Shown: positions 1-7,215 of the stretch, one piece after another
Position numbering within the stretch: position 1 is the first letter of the stretch
Layout of the letters: each line of letters starts with the position of its first letter
DNA from: UBA6168 sp041163745
Lineage (GTDB): Bacteria; Bacteroidota; Bacteroidia; Chitinophagales; Saprospiraceae
DNA: 64,000 nt
Assembly (NCBI GenBank): GCA_041163745.1
Contig: JBEAQU010000032.1
Location: 5,355-69,354 of the forward strand
Reading direction: 5' to 3'
Program-made: the position numbers and the translations under genes
Notes under the pieces: generated by a model
What the model was told of the DNA's origin: nothing
The model's database searches: none
What the model saw: the letters and a program-made list of their open reading frames with translations, nothing else

Positions 1-868
1 AGGGCCGGCCGCCGAAATCCAGGGCCACCTGTGCCAGGCAATCGTCCATGGGGAGGCAGAAGCCATAGCGGCTGATGCCGCGTTTGTCTGCCAGTGCCTG
101 CCGGAATGCTTCCCCCAGGGTCAGGGCGGTATCCTCGACGGTATGGTGTTCGTCCACGTGCAGGTCGCCGCGGACCTGGACGGACAGATCCAGCAGGCCA
201 TGCACCGCCACCTGTTGCAACATATGGTCGAGGAATCCGACGCCGGTATGGATCTCGGCGCGACCCTCGCCGTCGAGATCCAGGCGGATGGACACGGCCG
301 TCTCGCGCGTCCGGCGTTCCAGGGTGACGATGCGGTTCGGATGCAGCAGGAAACGGGCGATGTCCTCCCAGGAATCGGCGATGAAATCGGCGGTGGATTC
401 CCATTCCCCGAAGGGAAAAAGACCGCGCAGTCCGATGGCGCGGGTACCGAGGTTGCGAGCCAGGGCCAGGTCGGACCACCGGTCGCCGATGACGAAGCTG
501 TTGGCCAGGTCACAGCTGCCGTCGAGATATTCGGTCAGCATCCCGATTCCGGGTTTTCGGGTGGGCAGCCGTTCGTGTTCGAAGCTGCGGTCCACATGAA
601 CCGCCCGGAACAGGATGCCTTCTTGTCGGAGGATTTCCAGGAGTTTGTCCTGGACCTTTCGGAACGCCTGTTCCGGATAGCCATCGGTACCGAGACCGTC
701 CTGGTTGGTGACCATGACCAGTTCGAAATCCAGCGCGGATTGGATGCGGTGCAGCTGTCGGATGAGTCCCGGCATCAGCACCATATCATCGAGGGTGTCG
801 ATCTGGAAGGTTTCCGGTTTTTCCCGGATCAGGACTCCATCACGGTCCAGGAAGAGGATTTTGCGCAT
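1..868 (-). CDS. hisB: HisB, bifunctional histidinol-phosphatase / imidazoleglycerol-phosphate dehydratase (3' end outside the window)
   Basis: Catalyses two steps of histidine synthesis: dehydration of imidazoleglycerol phosphate and dephosphorylation of histidinol phosphate. Reading the minus strand from the ATG at 868 gives a HAD-type N-terminal phosphatase start (MRKILFLDRDGVL, with the DxD nucleophile motif) and later the HAD motifs RKPGIG and GDRWSDL. From about residue 170 the dehydratase half follows, with GVGFLDHML and the metal-binding DEHHTVED motif. About 289 codons are visible and the frame is still open at base 1, so the last part is missing. The start lies 12 bp after the hisC stop, so it is the fourth gene of the his operon. 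The two-domain fusion is the form known from enterobacteria and Bacteroidota. Assignment is firm. Confidence 0.96.
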   Translation of the reverse strand, partial: MRKILFLDRDGVLIREKPETFQIDTLDDMVLMPGLIRQLHRIQSALDFELVMVTNQDGLGTDGYPEQAFRKVQDKLLEILRQEGILFRAVHVDRSFEHERLPTRKPGIGMLTEYLDGSCDLANSFVIGDRWSDLALARNLGTRAIGLRGLFPFGEWESTADFIADSWEDIARFLLHPNRIVTLERRTRETAVSIRLDLDGEGRAEIHTGVGFLDHMLQQVAVHGLLDLSVQVRGDLHVDEHHTVEDTALTLGEAFRQALADKRGISRYGFCLPMDDCLAQVALDFGGRP

Positions 869-880
869 GGTTGGCAGTGT

Positions 881-1987
881 TTAGCGGGTGAAGGCGGCGG
901 AATCCGTTCCGGGACGCCATTGGGAGACCAGTTGGAGGAGCCGGCGGTTTTCCGTGGCGGTACCGACGGTGATGCGGAGGCAGTCGGCGCAGCCGGGTTC
1001 CCGGGAGCGGTCGCGGACGACCACCTGGTGGGCCAGCAGGAATCGGAACACCGAAAGGCAGTCGTGGAACCGGACCAGCAGGAAATTCGCCTGGCTGGGA
1101 AAGACGTTCCTGACGGCGGGCAGCCGGGACAATTCCGTCGCCAGGAACGCCCGTTCCGCCACGGTACGGCGTACCGATTCCAGGCAATCGGCGGATCGGG
1201 CCAGGCGGCGGAAAACCGCGGCTTGGGCTGTCGAGCTGACGTTGTACGGATACTTGACCCGATTGAGATGATGAATCAGCCAAGGATTGGCGAAGGCCAT
1301 ACCGACTCTTGCGCCGGCCAGTCCCCAGGCCTTGGAGAAGGTCTGCAGGACCACCAGATTGGGAAATTCCGCGAGGCGCAGCGACCAGGAAGGGCTTTCC
1401 GAGAAATCGATGTAGGCTTCGTCGACGACGACGATGCCCGGGAAATCCCGCAGCAGCCTTTCCACAAGGCCCGGATCCAAGTCATTGCCGGTCGGATTGT
1501 TCGGGCTGCAAAGAAACAGGAGCCGGGTATGTTCCGTGGTGGCGGCGAATACAGGGTCAGGTCGGGGTTGGAAGCGGCCATCCAGGCCGACCTCCAGGAC
1601 CGAGGCGCCGTGGATGTCGGCTTGTACGCGGTACATGCCGTAGGTGGGGGGGCAGCAGATGGCGGCATCCAGGCCAGGTCGGCAGAAGATGCGGAAGAGC
1701 AGGTCGATGGCTTCGTCGCTTCCGTTGCCCAGGAAGATGCGATCCGGCGGCACCCCTTTGTACCGGGCGACGGCCTCCTTGAGGGCGTTTTGGAGGGGGT
1801 CGGGATATCGGTGGAGGCCGTCGGCGAACAAATCCTCCGGATGCTCGTTGGCATCGAGGAAGACGGCGTCAGTCCCTTGGTATTCGCTTCGGGCGGAGCG
1901 GTAAGGGACGAGGCGGCGGATGTCCGGGCGGACCAGTTGTTCCAAATCGGGAGCGGAGATCATATCGGATGGGTTACGGGTTTGCAT
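881..1987 (-). CDS. hisC: HisC, histidinol-phosphate aminotransferase
   Basis: PLP-dependent transamination of imidazole-acetol phosphate to histidinol phosphate. The 368-residue product has the fold-I aminotransferase landmarks: LDANEHPEDLF near the N-terminus, FLGNGSDEAIDLL, the SPNNPTGN loop, VVVDEAYIDFSE (Asp and Tyr contacting PLP) and the Schiff-base lysine in TFSKAWGLAGAR. Length is normal for the family. The frame stays open well upstream, but those codons lie inside hisD. I chose the ATG at 1987, which overlaps the end of hisD by 14 bp; an ATG at 1963 is the alternative. Tight packing with hisD and hisB indicates a single transcript. Confidence 0.95.
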   Translation of the reverse strand: MQTRNPSDMISAPDLEQLVRPDIRRLVPYRSARSEYQGTDAVFLDANEHPEDLFADGLHRYPDPLQNALKEAVARYKGVPPDRIFLGNGSDEAIDLLFRIFCRPGLDAAICCPPTYGMYRVQADIHGASVLEVGLDGRFQPRPDPVFAATTEHTRLLFLCSPNNPTGNDLDPGLVERLLRDFPGIVVVDEAYIDFSESPSWSLRLAEFPNLVVLQTFSKAWGLAGARVGMAFANPWLIHHLNRVKYPYNVSSTAQAAVFRRLARSADCLESVRRTVAERAFLATELSRLPAVRNVFPSQANFLLVRFHDCLSVFRFLLAHQVVVRDRSREPGCADCLRITVGTATENRRLLQLVSQWRPGTDSAAFTR

Positions 1988-3275
1988 CGGAACCGGGCCA
2001 ATCCAGCCGGAGGGATACCGAGCGGGCGTGCGCGGGCAGTTCCTCGGCGAGAGCCATGGTGACGACATGCGGGCCGAGGGCACGGAGTCCTTCGCGGGAG
2101 ATTTCCTGAAAAGTGATTTTCTTGAGAAACGAGTCCAGGGACACCCCGCTGAAGCTGCGGCTGAAACCGCTGGTCGGCAGCGTGTGGTTGGTACCGGAGG
2201 CATAATCGCCGGCGGCTTCCGGGCTGAAGTTGCCGAGAAAGACCGAGCCGGCGTTGCGCACCTGCTCCGCCAGGGAGGCGGCCTGGTCGCAGGCCAGGAT
2301 CAGGTGTTCCGGTGCATAGCGGTTGATGGTGTCCAGGACGGCGGAGCGGTCAGGCAGGCAAATGGCGGCGCTGTGCGCCAGGGCGCCGGCCAGGGCGGCT
2401 TGTCGCGGCAGGGAAGCGACCTGTTCGCAGACGGCGGCATGGACCGCGCGCAGGATGGGACGACTGGTCGTCAGCAGGACCGTCTGTGAATCGGCATCAT
2501 GTTCGGCCTGAGCCAGCAGGTCGGCGGCGACGAAGGCGGGGATGCAGGAGTCATCCGCATAGACCATGACTTCGGAAGGACCTGCCGGCATGTCGATGGC
2601 GACACCTTCCGCCTGTACGAGGAGCTTGGCGGTCGTCACGAAACGGTTGCCGGGGCCCAGGATCTTGTCGACCTGCGGGACGGAATCCGTCCCGTAGGCC
2701 ATGGCGGCGACCGCCTGAGCGCCGCCCACACGAAAAACCCGGTGGATACCGGCCACTTTCGCCGCATAGCAGATGGCGGGGTGTACGGCGCCCTCCGGCG
2801 ACGGGGGCGTGCAGAGGACGACATCGCGGCATCCGGCGATGGCCGCGGGAATGCCCAGCATCAGGACGGTGGAGAACAAGGGGGCCGAACCACCGGGAAC
2901 ATACAGTCCGACCCGGTCAATCGGAACGGATTTCCGCCAGCAGGTCACCCCGGGCATGGTTTCCATGGGCGGGAAGGATTCCTGTTGGGCGGTGTGGAAG
3001 GTCCGGATGTTGCTGGCGGCAAGGTCGATGGCTTTCCGCAGGGAAGCGGGCACGTTGGCGGCGGCGGCCGTGACGGCATGGTCCGGCAGGACGACCGTAT
3101 CCAAGTCCGCCCCGTCGAAGGAGCGGGTCAGTTCCTGCAGGGCGCGGTCACCCCGGGTGCGGACTGCGGCGAGGATATCCCGAACCGACGCGACGACATC
3201 GGGGCGGGAAGGTTGGGCTGGGCGACGCAGGGCGGACCACAGTTGTTCGGCCGTCGGATATTCCAGACAAAGCAT
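1974..3275 (-). CDS. hisD: HisD, histidinol dehydrogenase
   Basis: Zinc-dependent NAD enzyme performing the last two oxidations from histidinol to histidine. It is 433 residues, the usual length. Visible family signatures include the glycine-rich VGLYVPGGSAPLFSTV segment, VGGAQAVAAMAYGT, KILGPGN, DMPAGPSEVMV, LLAQAEHDADSQ, YAPEHLI and the C-terminal GDYASGTNHTLPTSG. The start lies 15 bp downstream of the hisG stop, and the end overlaps the chosen hisC start. Expression is expected to be controlled with the whole operon by the attenuator upstream of hisG. Confidence 0.97.
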   Translation of the reverse strand: MLCLEYPTAEQLWSALRRPAQPSRPDVVASVRDILAAVRTRGDRALQELTRSFDGADLDTVVLPDHAVTAAAANVPASLRKAIDLAASNIRTFHTAQQESFPPMETMPGVTCWRKSVPIDRVGLYVPGGSAPLFSTVLMLGIPAAIAGCRDVVLCTPPSPEGAVHPAICYAAKVAGIHRVFRVGGAQAVAAMAYGTDSVPQVDKILGPGNRFVTTAKLLVQAEGVAIDMPAGPSEVMVYADDSCIPAFVAADLLAQAEHDADSQTVLLTTSRPILRAVHAAVCEQVASLPRQAALAGALAHSAAICLPDRSAVLDTINRYAPEHLILACDQAASLAEQVRNAGSVFLGNFSPEAAGDYASGTNHTLPTSGFSRSFSGVSLDSFLKKITFQEISREGLRALGPHVVTMALAEELPAHARSVSLRLDWPGSDANP

Positions 3276-3290
3276 AAACGGTGGATTTGG

Positions 3291-4187
3291 TCAGAGTATC
3301 ATTTTTTCGATGGGCACCACCAGGATTCCCTGGGCGCCGGCGGCTTGCAGGTCTTCGATGATATCCCAGAAATGGTCTTCCTGCACCACGGAGTGCACGC
3401 TGCACCATTGCGGGTCGGCGAGCGGCACGACGGTCGGGCTTTTCATACCGGGGATGATGGACAGGACATCCTGAAGTCTGGCGCTGGGTGCGTTGAGCAG
3501 GATGTACTTGTGTTTCCGTGCCTTGTTGACGGCCCGTATGCGGAAAAGCAGTTTGTCGAGCAGTTCCCTTTTCGGTCCGGCCAGCCGGGGGTCCGACACC
3601 AGGACAGCCTGGCTGTCCATGACGGTCTGGACCTCTTTGAGGCCGTTGGACAACAGGGTGCTGCCGGTGCTGACCAGGTCGCAGATGAAGTCCGCCAGGC
3701 CGATTCCGGGAGCGATTTCGACGCTACCGCTGATTTCATGGATATCGGCCTGCACCTGGTGACGTTCGAGGAACTGCCGGAGCAAGTGGGGATAGGTTGT
3801 GGCGATGCGGCGGCCTTGCAGGCTGTCCGTTCCATCGTACACCTGGCCCCGGGGAATGGCCAGGGAGAGCCTGCAGCGGCCGAAGCCAAGCGGTTCCTCG
3901 ACCGGTACCGGGCGGTTTTTCTCCAGCAGGACATTTTCGCCGACGATACCGCAATCGGCGACACCGTCCCCGACATATTGGGGGATGTCGTCATCGCGGA
4001 GGAAGACCACCTCCAGCGGGAAGCTGGAAGCCAAGGTCCGGAGGCGGCCGGTATAATGCGGCAGGCCGATGCTACAGGCTTTGAGCAGGGCGACAGCGTC
4101 ATCATGCAGGCGGCCGGACTTCTGGATGGCCATCCGGAGGGGGGGCGTCGGATCGGACGCGGAGCGGGATGTTCTTTCCATTGGCAT
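3291..4187 (-). CDS. hisG: HisG, ATP phosphoribosyltransferase, long form
   Basis: Catalyses the first committed step of histidine synthesis, joining ATP and PRPP. At 298 residues it is the long form, which carries a C-terminal ACT-like regulatory domain and does not need HisZ. Visible features are AIQKSGRLHDDAVALL at the N-terminus, DCGIVGENVLLE, the PRPP-loop region LVSTGSTLLSNGLK, and a C-terminal regulatory part containing MKSPTVVPLADPQWCSVHSV. Feedback inhibition by histidine is expected for this form. First ATG is at 4187 and a second in-frame ATG at 4181; the ATG just before AIQKSGRL would leave too short an N-terminus. It is the first gene of the operon, about 87 bp after the leader terminator. 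Confidence 0.96.
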   Translation of the reverse strand: MPMERTSRSASDPTPPLRMAIQKSGRLHDDAVALLKACSIGLPHYTGRLRTLASSFPLEVVFLRDDDIPQYVGDGVADCGIVGENVLLEKNRPVPVEEPLGFGRCRLSLAIPRGQVYDGTDSLQGRRIATTYPHLLRQFLERHQVQADIHEISGSVEIAPGIGLADFICDLVSTGSTLLSNGLKEVQTVMDSQAVLVSDPRLAGPKRELLDKLLFRIRAVNKARKHKYILLNAPSARLQDVLSIIPGMKSPTVVPLADPQWCSVHSVVQEDHFWDIIEDLQAAGAQGILVVPIEKMIL

Positions 4188-4273
4188 GGCAGCAGTGTTC
4201 AGTTTGTCGGTTCCGACGTCGGCGGAACGGGCGCCGGCGAGGGAAGCGGGATGTACCCAGCGGGGTATAAAAC

Positions 4274-4305
4274 AAAAAGGCCTGCCGTTGACGGCAGGCC
4301 TTTTT
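4274..4305 (-). terminator. Intrinsic terminator of the his leader (attenuator hairpin)
   Basis: Perfect 15-bp inverted repeat, 4274-4288 against 4291-4305, with core GGCCTGCCGT. Read on the minus strand it is followed at once by TTTTTGTTTT. It lies between the His-rich leader and hisG, so it stops transcription before the structural genes. Its 5' arm (minus 4299-4292, GCCTGCCG) is exactly complementary to CGGCAGGC in the leader (minus 4359-4352), giving a mutually exclusive antiterminator. Confidence 0.9.
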
Positions 4306-4325
4306 GTCCAAGGATATGGTTCGCA

Positions 4326-4409
4326 CTATGCGCCGCACATCCGTGACCGGTGCCTGCCGGGAGGGGAGACATGGTGATGGAGATGAAGCATGGCGTTGTG
4401 GCGGATCAT
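4326..4409 (-). CDS. HisL-type leader peptide of the his operon attenuator
   Basis: A 27-codon open frame on the minus strand, from ATG 4409-4407 to TAG 4328-4326. Six of its 27 residues are histidine (positions 4, 9, 11, 12, 13, 20), including the run HLHHH. It sits about a dozen bases after a consensus Bacteroidota promoter and ahead of the terminator at 4274-4305, which precedes hisG. This is the architecture of ribosome-mediated attenuation: stalling at His codons when His-tRNA is scarce should free CGGCAGGC, which overlaps codons 17-20, to pair with the terminator's 5' arm. No database comparison was made; the call rests on codon content, position and the competing pairings. Confidence 0.85.
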   Translation of the reverse strand: MIRHNAMLHLHHHVSPPGRHRSRMCGA

Positions 4410-4427
4410 AAGATTGCGATGTGGAAA

Positions 4428-4458
4428 CAAAGGTATGAGGCGGGTGCGGATAAACCAA
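4428..4458 (-). promoter_or_regulatory. Promoter of the his operon
   Basis: On the minus strand the sequence TACCTTTG (4435-4428) matches the Bacteroidota -7 consensus TAnnTTTG exactly. A TTG (4458-4456) lies about 20 bp upstream, as expected for the -33 element. The predicted start of transcription is only about 12 bp before the leader-peptide ATG. Confidence 0.65.
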
Positions 4459-4590
4459 CACGGGCAGGTGGAAAATTGATTACGTCGCACAAAATGGTGA
4501 CAAAAGTTACCCAGCAGGGAGGGGGTCGGGGTTAACTTAGCATCTTTTCAACAATTGCGACCTGTGGAAACGAATCTAAAGACCAATCTG

Positions 4591-6336
4591 ATGCTGCGGC
4601 TTTTTCCTTTCCTGCAATGGTGGGGGGAAGTGAACCGGTCCACCCTACGAGCGGATTTGCTGGCTGGCCTGACGGGAGCCATGATAGTGTTGCCACAAGG
4701 GGTGGCGTTCGCGACGATAGCAGGTTTGCCACCGGTGTACGGATTATATACGGCCATGATCACGCCGGTGGTGGCGGCCATGTGGGGATCTTCCAGGCAT
4801 TTGGTATCCGGTCCGACGACAGCCATTTCCCTGGTGATCTTCGCCACGGTGGGACAATTGGCGGAGCCGGGGTCGCCGGCCTTCATACAGGCTGCGCTGA
4901 CCATCACCTTTCTGGCCGGTGTGTTTCAATTGGCGATGGGATTGGCGCGGATGGGGACCTTGGTCAACTTCGTATCGCATGTGGTGGTCAGCGGATTCAC
5001 CGCCGGGGCGGCGATACTGATCCTGCTGTCGCAACTCAAGCACCTGCTGGGCCTCAACATCCGTTCGGGAAGTTCGATGGTGGCGACGCTGCGCAACATA
5101 GCAGCCCATTCGGGAGAGACCAACCCATGGGCCCTGGGGCTGGGACTGGCGACCTTGGGAGTCGCCCTGTTGTCCAAGCGTTTGTTTCCCAAGATACCGC
5201 ACCTGCTGGTCGGATTGGTCTTCAGCAGTGTTGCGGCCTATCTGATGGGCGGGGAATCCGTCGGATTGCGGGTGGTCGGCAAGGTCAGCGGCGTATTGCC
5301 GCCTTTTTCCGTGCCGGAACTGGACGCCTCCACCTTCGCGACCCTGGCGCAGAGCGCCTTTGCGGTGGCTCTGCTGGGATTGATAGAGGCGGTCGCCATC
5401 GCACGGTCGATCGCTTCGAAGTCACAACAGGAGATCGACGGCAACCAGGAGTTCATCGGGCAAGGGCTTTCCAACCTCGTGGGCAGTTTTTGGTCCTGCT
5501 ATGCGGGATCCGGATCGTTCACTCGGTCGGGCATCAACTATGCCGCAGGCGCCCGGACGCCCTTGGCGGCCGTATTCGCGGCCATCCTGCTTGCATTGGT
5601 CCTGTTGTTGGTTGCTCCGCTGATCGCTTATCTGCCGAATGCGGGTATGGCAGGTGTCATCATTCTGGTGGCGTACAATCTGATTGATTTCCATTTCATC
5701 CGTACGGTGGCGCGGGCCAGCAAGCGGCAGGCCACCGTCCTGCTCATCACCCTGCTGGCGACGCTGTTCGTCGAACTGGAATACGCCGTCTTCGTAGGCG
5801 TCATGTTCTCCCTCATATTTTACCTCCAGCGCACCTCCTCCCCGAACGTGGCCGTCCTCGCTCCCGACCCGGACAACAGCCAGCGGCGATTCATCTACAC
5901 GGAACGAAAGCCCCTGGCGGAATGCCCGCAGGTCCGTATCCTGCGGATAGACGGCTCCATTTTCTTCGGATCCATCAACCACATTTCCTCCGAAATCCGA
6001 CGCCTGACCGATGTGGAGGAAGGAGACGGCGTCTGTCGGCATCTGCTGATCATTGCCAAGGGAATCAACTTCATCGATGTGGCGGGTGCGGAATGGTGTG
6101 TGCAGGAGGCCCGCCGATGGGAGGAAAAGGGGGGCGGGATGTATTTCTCCGGCCTGAAGCTCATCGCCCAGGACACCTTGATCCGGGGCGGGTTCAAGGC
6201 CAGCATCGGGGAGGATCATTTCTTCGCCACCAAACAAGAGGCGGTGACGGCGATCATCCGGCGCATGGACATGGACGTCTGCCGCACTTGCCAGGCGCGG
6301 ATTTTTCTGGAGTGCTCCGAACTGCCCGGCGGCTGA
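4591..6336 (+). CDS. SulP-family inorganic anion transporter with STAS domain
   Basis: Inner-membrane SLC26/SulP carrier, likely for sulfate, bicarbonate or a related anion; the substrate cannot be read from sequence. The 581 residues start with the family signature ADLLAGLTGAMIVLPQGVAFATIAGLPPVYGLYTA, given here only as its position (about residues 20-55). A chain of hydrophobic segments extends to about residue 410, including SGPTTAISLVI and a GSGSFTRSGIN loop. From about residue 450 a cytoplasmic STAS domain follows (RILRIDGSIFFGSINH, then GINFIDVAGAEW). A short Cys-bearing tail with CRTCQARIFLECSE ends the protein. The frame is open back to a TTG at 4555; I prefer the ATG at 4591 because it leaves a normal N-terminus. 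Transcribed divergently from the his operon. Confidence 0.92.
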   Translation: MLRLFPFLQWWGEVNRSTLRADLLAGLTGAMIVLPQGVAFATIAGLPPVYGLYTAMITPVVAAMWGSSRHLVSGPTTAISLVIFATVGQLAEPGSPAFIQAALTITFLAGVFQLAMGLARMGTLVNFVSHVVVSGFTAGAAILILLSQLKHLLGLNIRSGSSMVATLRNIAAHSGETNPWALGLGLATLGVALLSKRLFPKIPHLLVGLVFSSVAAYLMGGESVGLRVVGKVSGVLPPFSVPELDASTFATLAQSAFAVALLGLIEAVAIARSIASKSQQEIDGNQEFIGQGLSNLVGSFWSCYAGSGSFTRSGINYAAGARTPLAAVFAAILLALVLLLVAPLIAYLPNAGMAGVIILVAYNLIDFHFIRTVARASKRQATVLLITLLATLFVELEYAVFVGVMFSLIFYLQRTSSPNVAVLAPDPDNSQRRFIYTERKPLAECPQVRILRIDGSIFFGSINHISSEIRRLTDVEEGDGVCRHLLIIAKGINFIDVAGAEWCVQEARRWEEKGGGMYFSGLKLIAQDTLIRGGFKASIGEDHFFATKQEAVTAIIRRMDMDVCRTCQARIFLECSELPGG

Positions 6337-6349
6337 TGCGGGGCTTCCC

Positions 6350-7215
6350 CCTGCCTGCGGATGCGAAAGCCGACCGGCCCGGCCGGACGTGGGCATGGAA
6401 TCGCCCGCCACTGTGGCCCCGGACCTCTCACTCCCCTTCTTTGTTCACCGGCGAACCGGGAGCCGGCGAGACCCAGCTGGCTTGTCGGTTGGCCGGGAGG
6501 CGGAAAGGCGATGTCCTCCGTTTCAATACCAAGTCCGGTCCGCAGGCCCGGGACCTGGTCTACCGCTACGATGTCATCCGTCATTTCAGGGATTCCCATC
6601 AGGCAAAAGTCCATCCCTTGGAATACATACGGTTCGAAGCATTGGGAAAAGCCATCCGCATGCGGCCGATCGTCGGTATGGGGTATTGGTGGACGAGACA
6701 GACAATGTCTCCCTAGATTTTGCCAACGACCTGTTGTTCGAGTGCGCGCAACTGGCGTTTTCCATTCCGGAGGTGACGCCGGCGGATATGGCGGGATTCG
6801 ACTGTCAGCGGCAACATCGCATAGCCCCTCCGGTGTCGGATGAGGACGGCAACATCTCCTGCCCCGACCGACAGCCGCGGCCGGTGCCGGTGCTGACCAG
6901 TAATTCGGACAAGAACCTGCGGGAAGCCCTTCCCCGCCGTTGCGCGTTCCATCACATTCCTTTCCGTACGCCGGGCAGCGCCTGTCGACCGTCCGGGCGC
7001 ACCGCTTCTTCCGGGAATCCTTCCCAAAAGGGATGAAGGTACAGGCCATCGCCAATTTCCTTCCGTTTCGGAAGCTAAGGGCTCCGCAAGAAACCTGACA
7101 CGGCGGAACCGCACGCCTGGCTGCCATTGCAATCCCTGCAGGGACCGGACTCCTTTGAGGCGGCAAAGGACCCGTACCTCGCGGACAGCTTCCGCCGGAC
7201 ATTCACTCTCCTGGA
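6350..7215 (+). pseudogene. Remnant of a MoxR-type AAA+ ATPase, frameshifted
   Basis: No intact frame, but conserved AAA+ blocks appear in the correct order in different plus-strand frames. The Walker A region at 6450-6473 reads GEPGAGETQLA, with the catalytic Lys replaced by Glu. It is followed in frame by LRFNTKSGPQARDLVYRYD and then a stop at 6714. The Walker B region at 6683-6697 is in another frame (VLVDETDNVSLDFANDLL). A sensor-like LTSNSDKNL with RRCAFHHIPF follows near 6893-6970. After a further shift come RAHRFFRESFPKGM and LRKKPDTAEPHAWL. At least three frameshifts plus loss of the Walker lysine mean it cannot make a working ATPase. The order matches MoxR ATPases that pair with vWA-type proteins, which is why the next stretch was examined for such a partner. 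Confidence 0.75.

Noticed and set aside
143..2062. 639-codon plus-strand open frame opposite hisB and hisC
   Set aside because: It is antisense to two clearly identified his genes; its composition is that of a reversed high-GC coding frame and it contains no recognisable motif.
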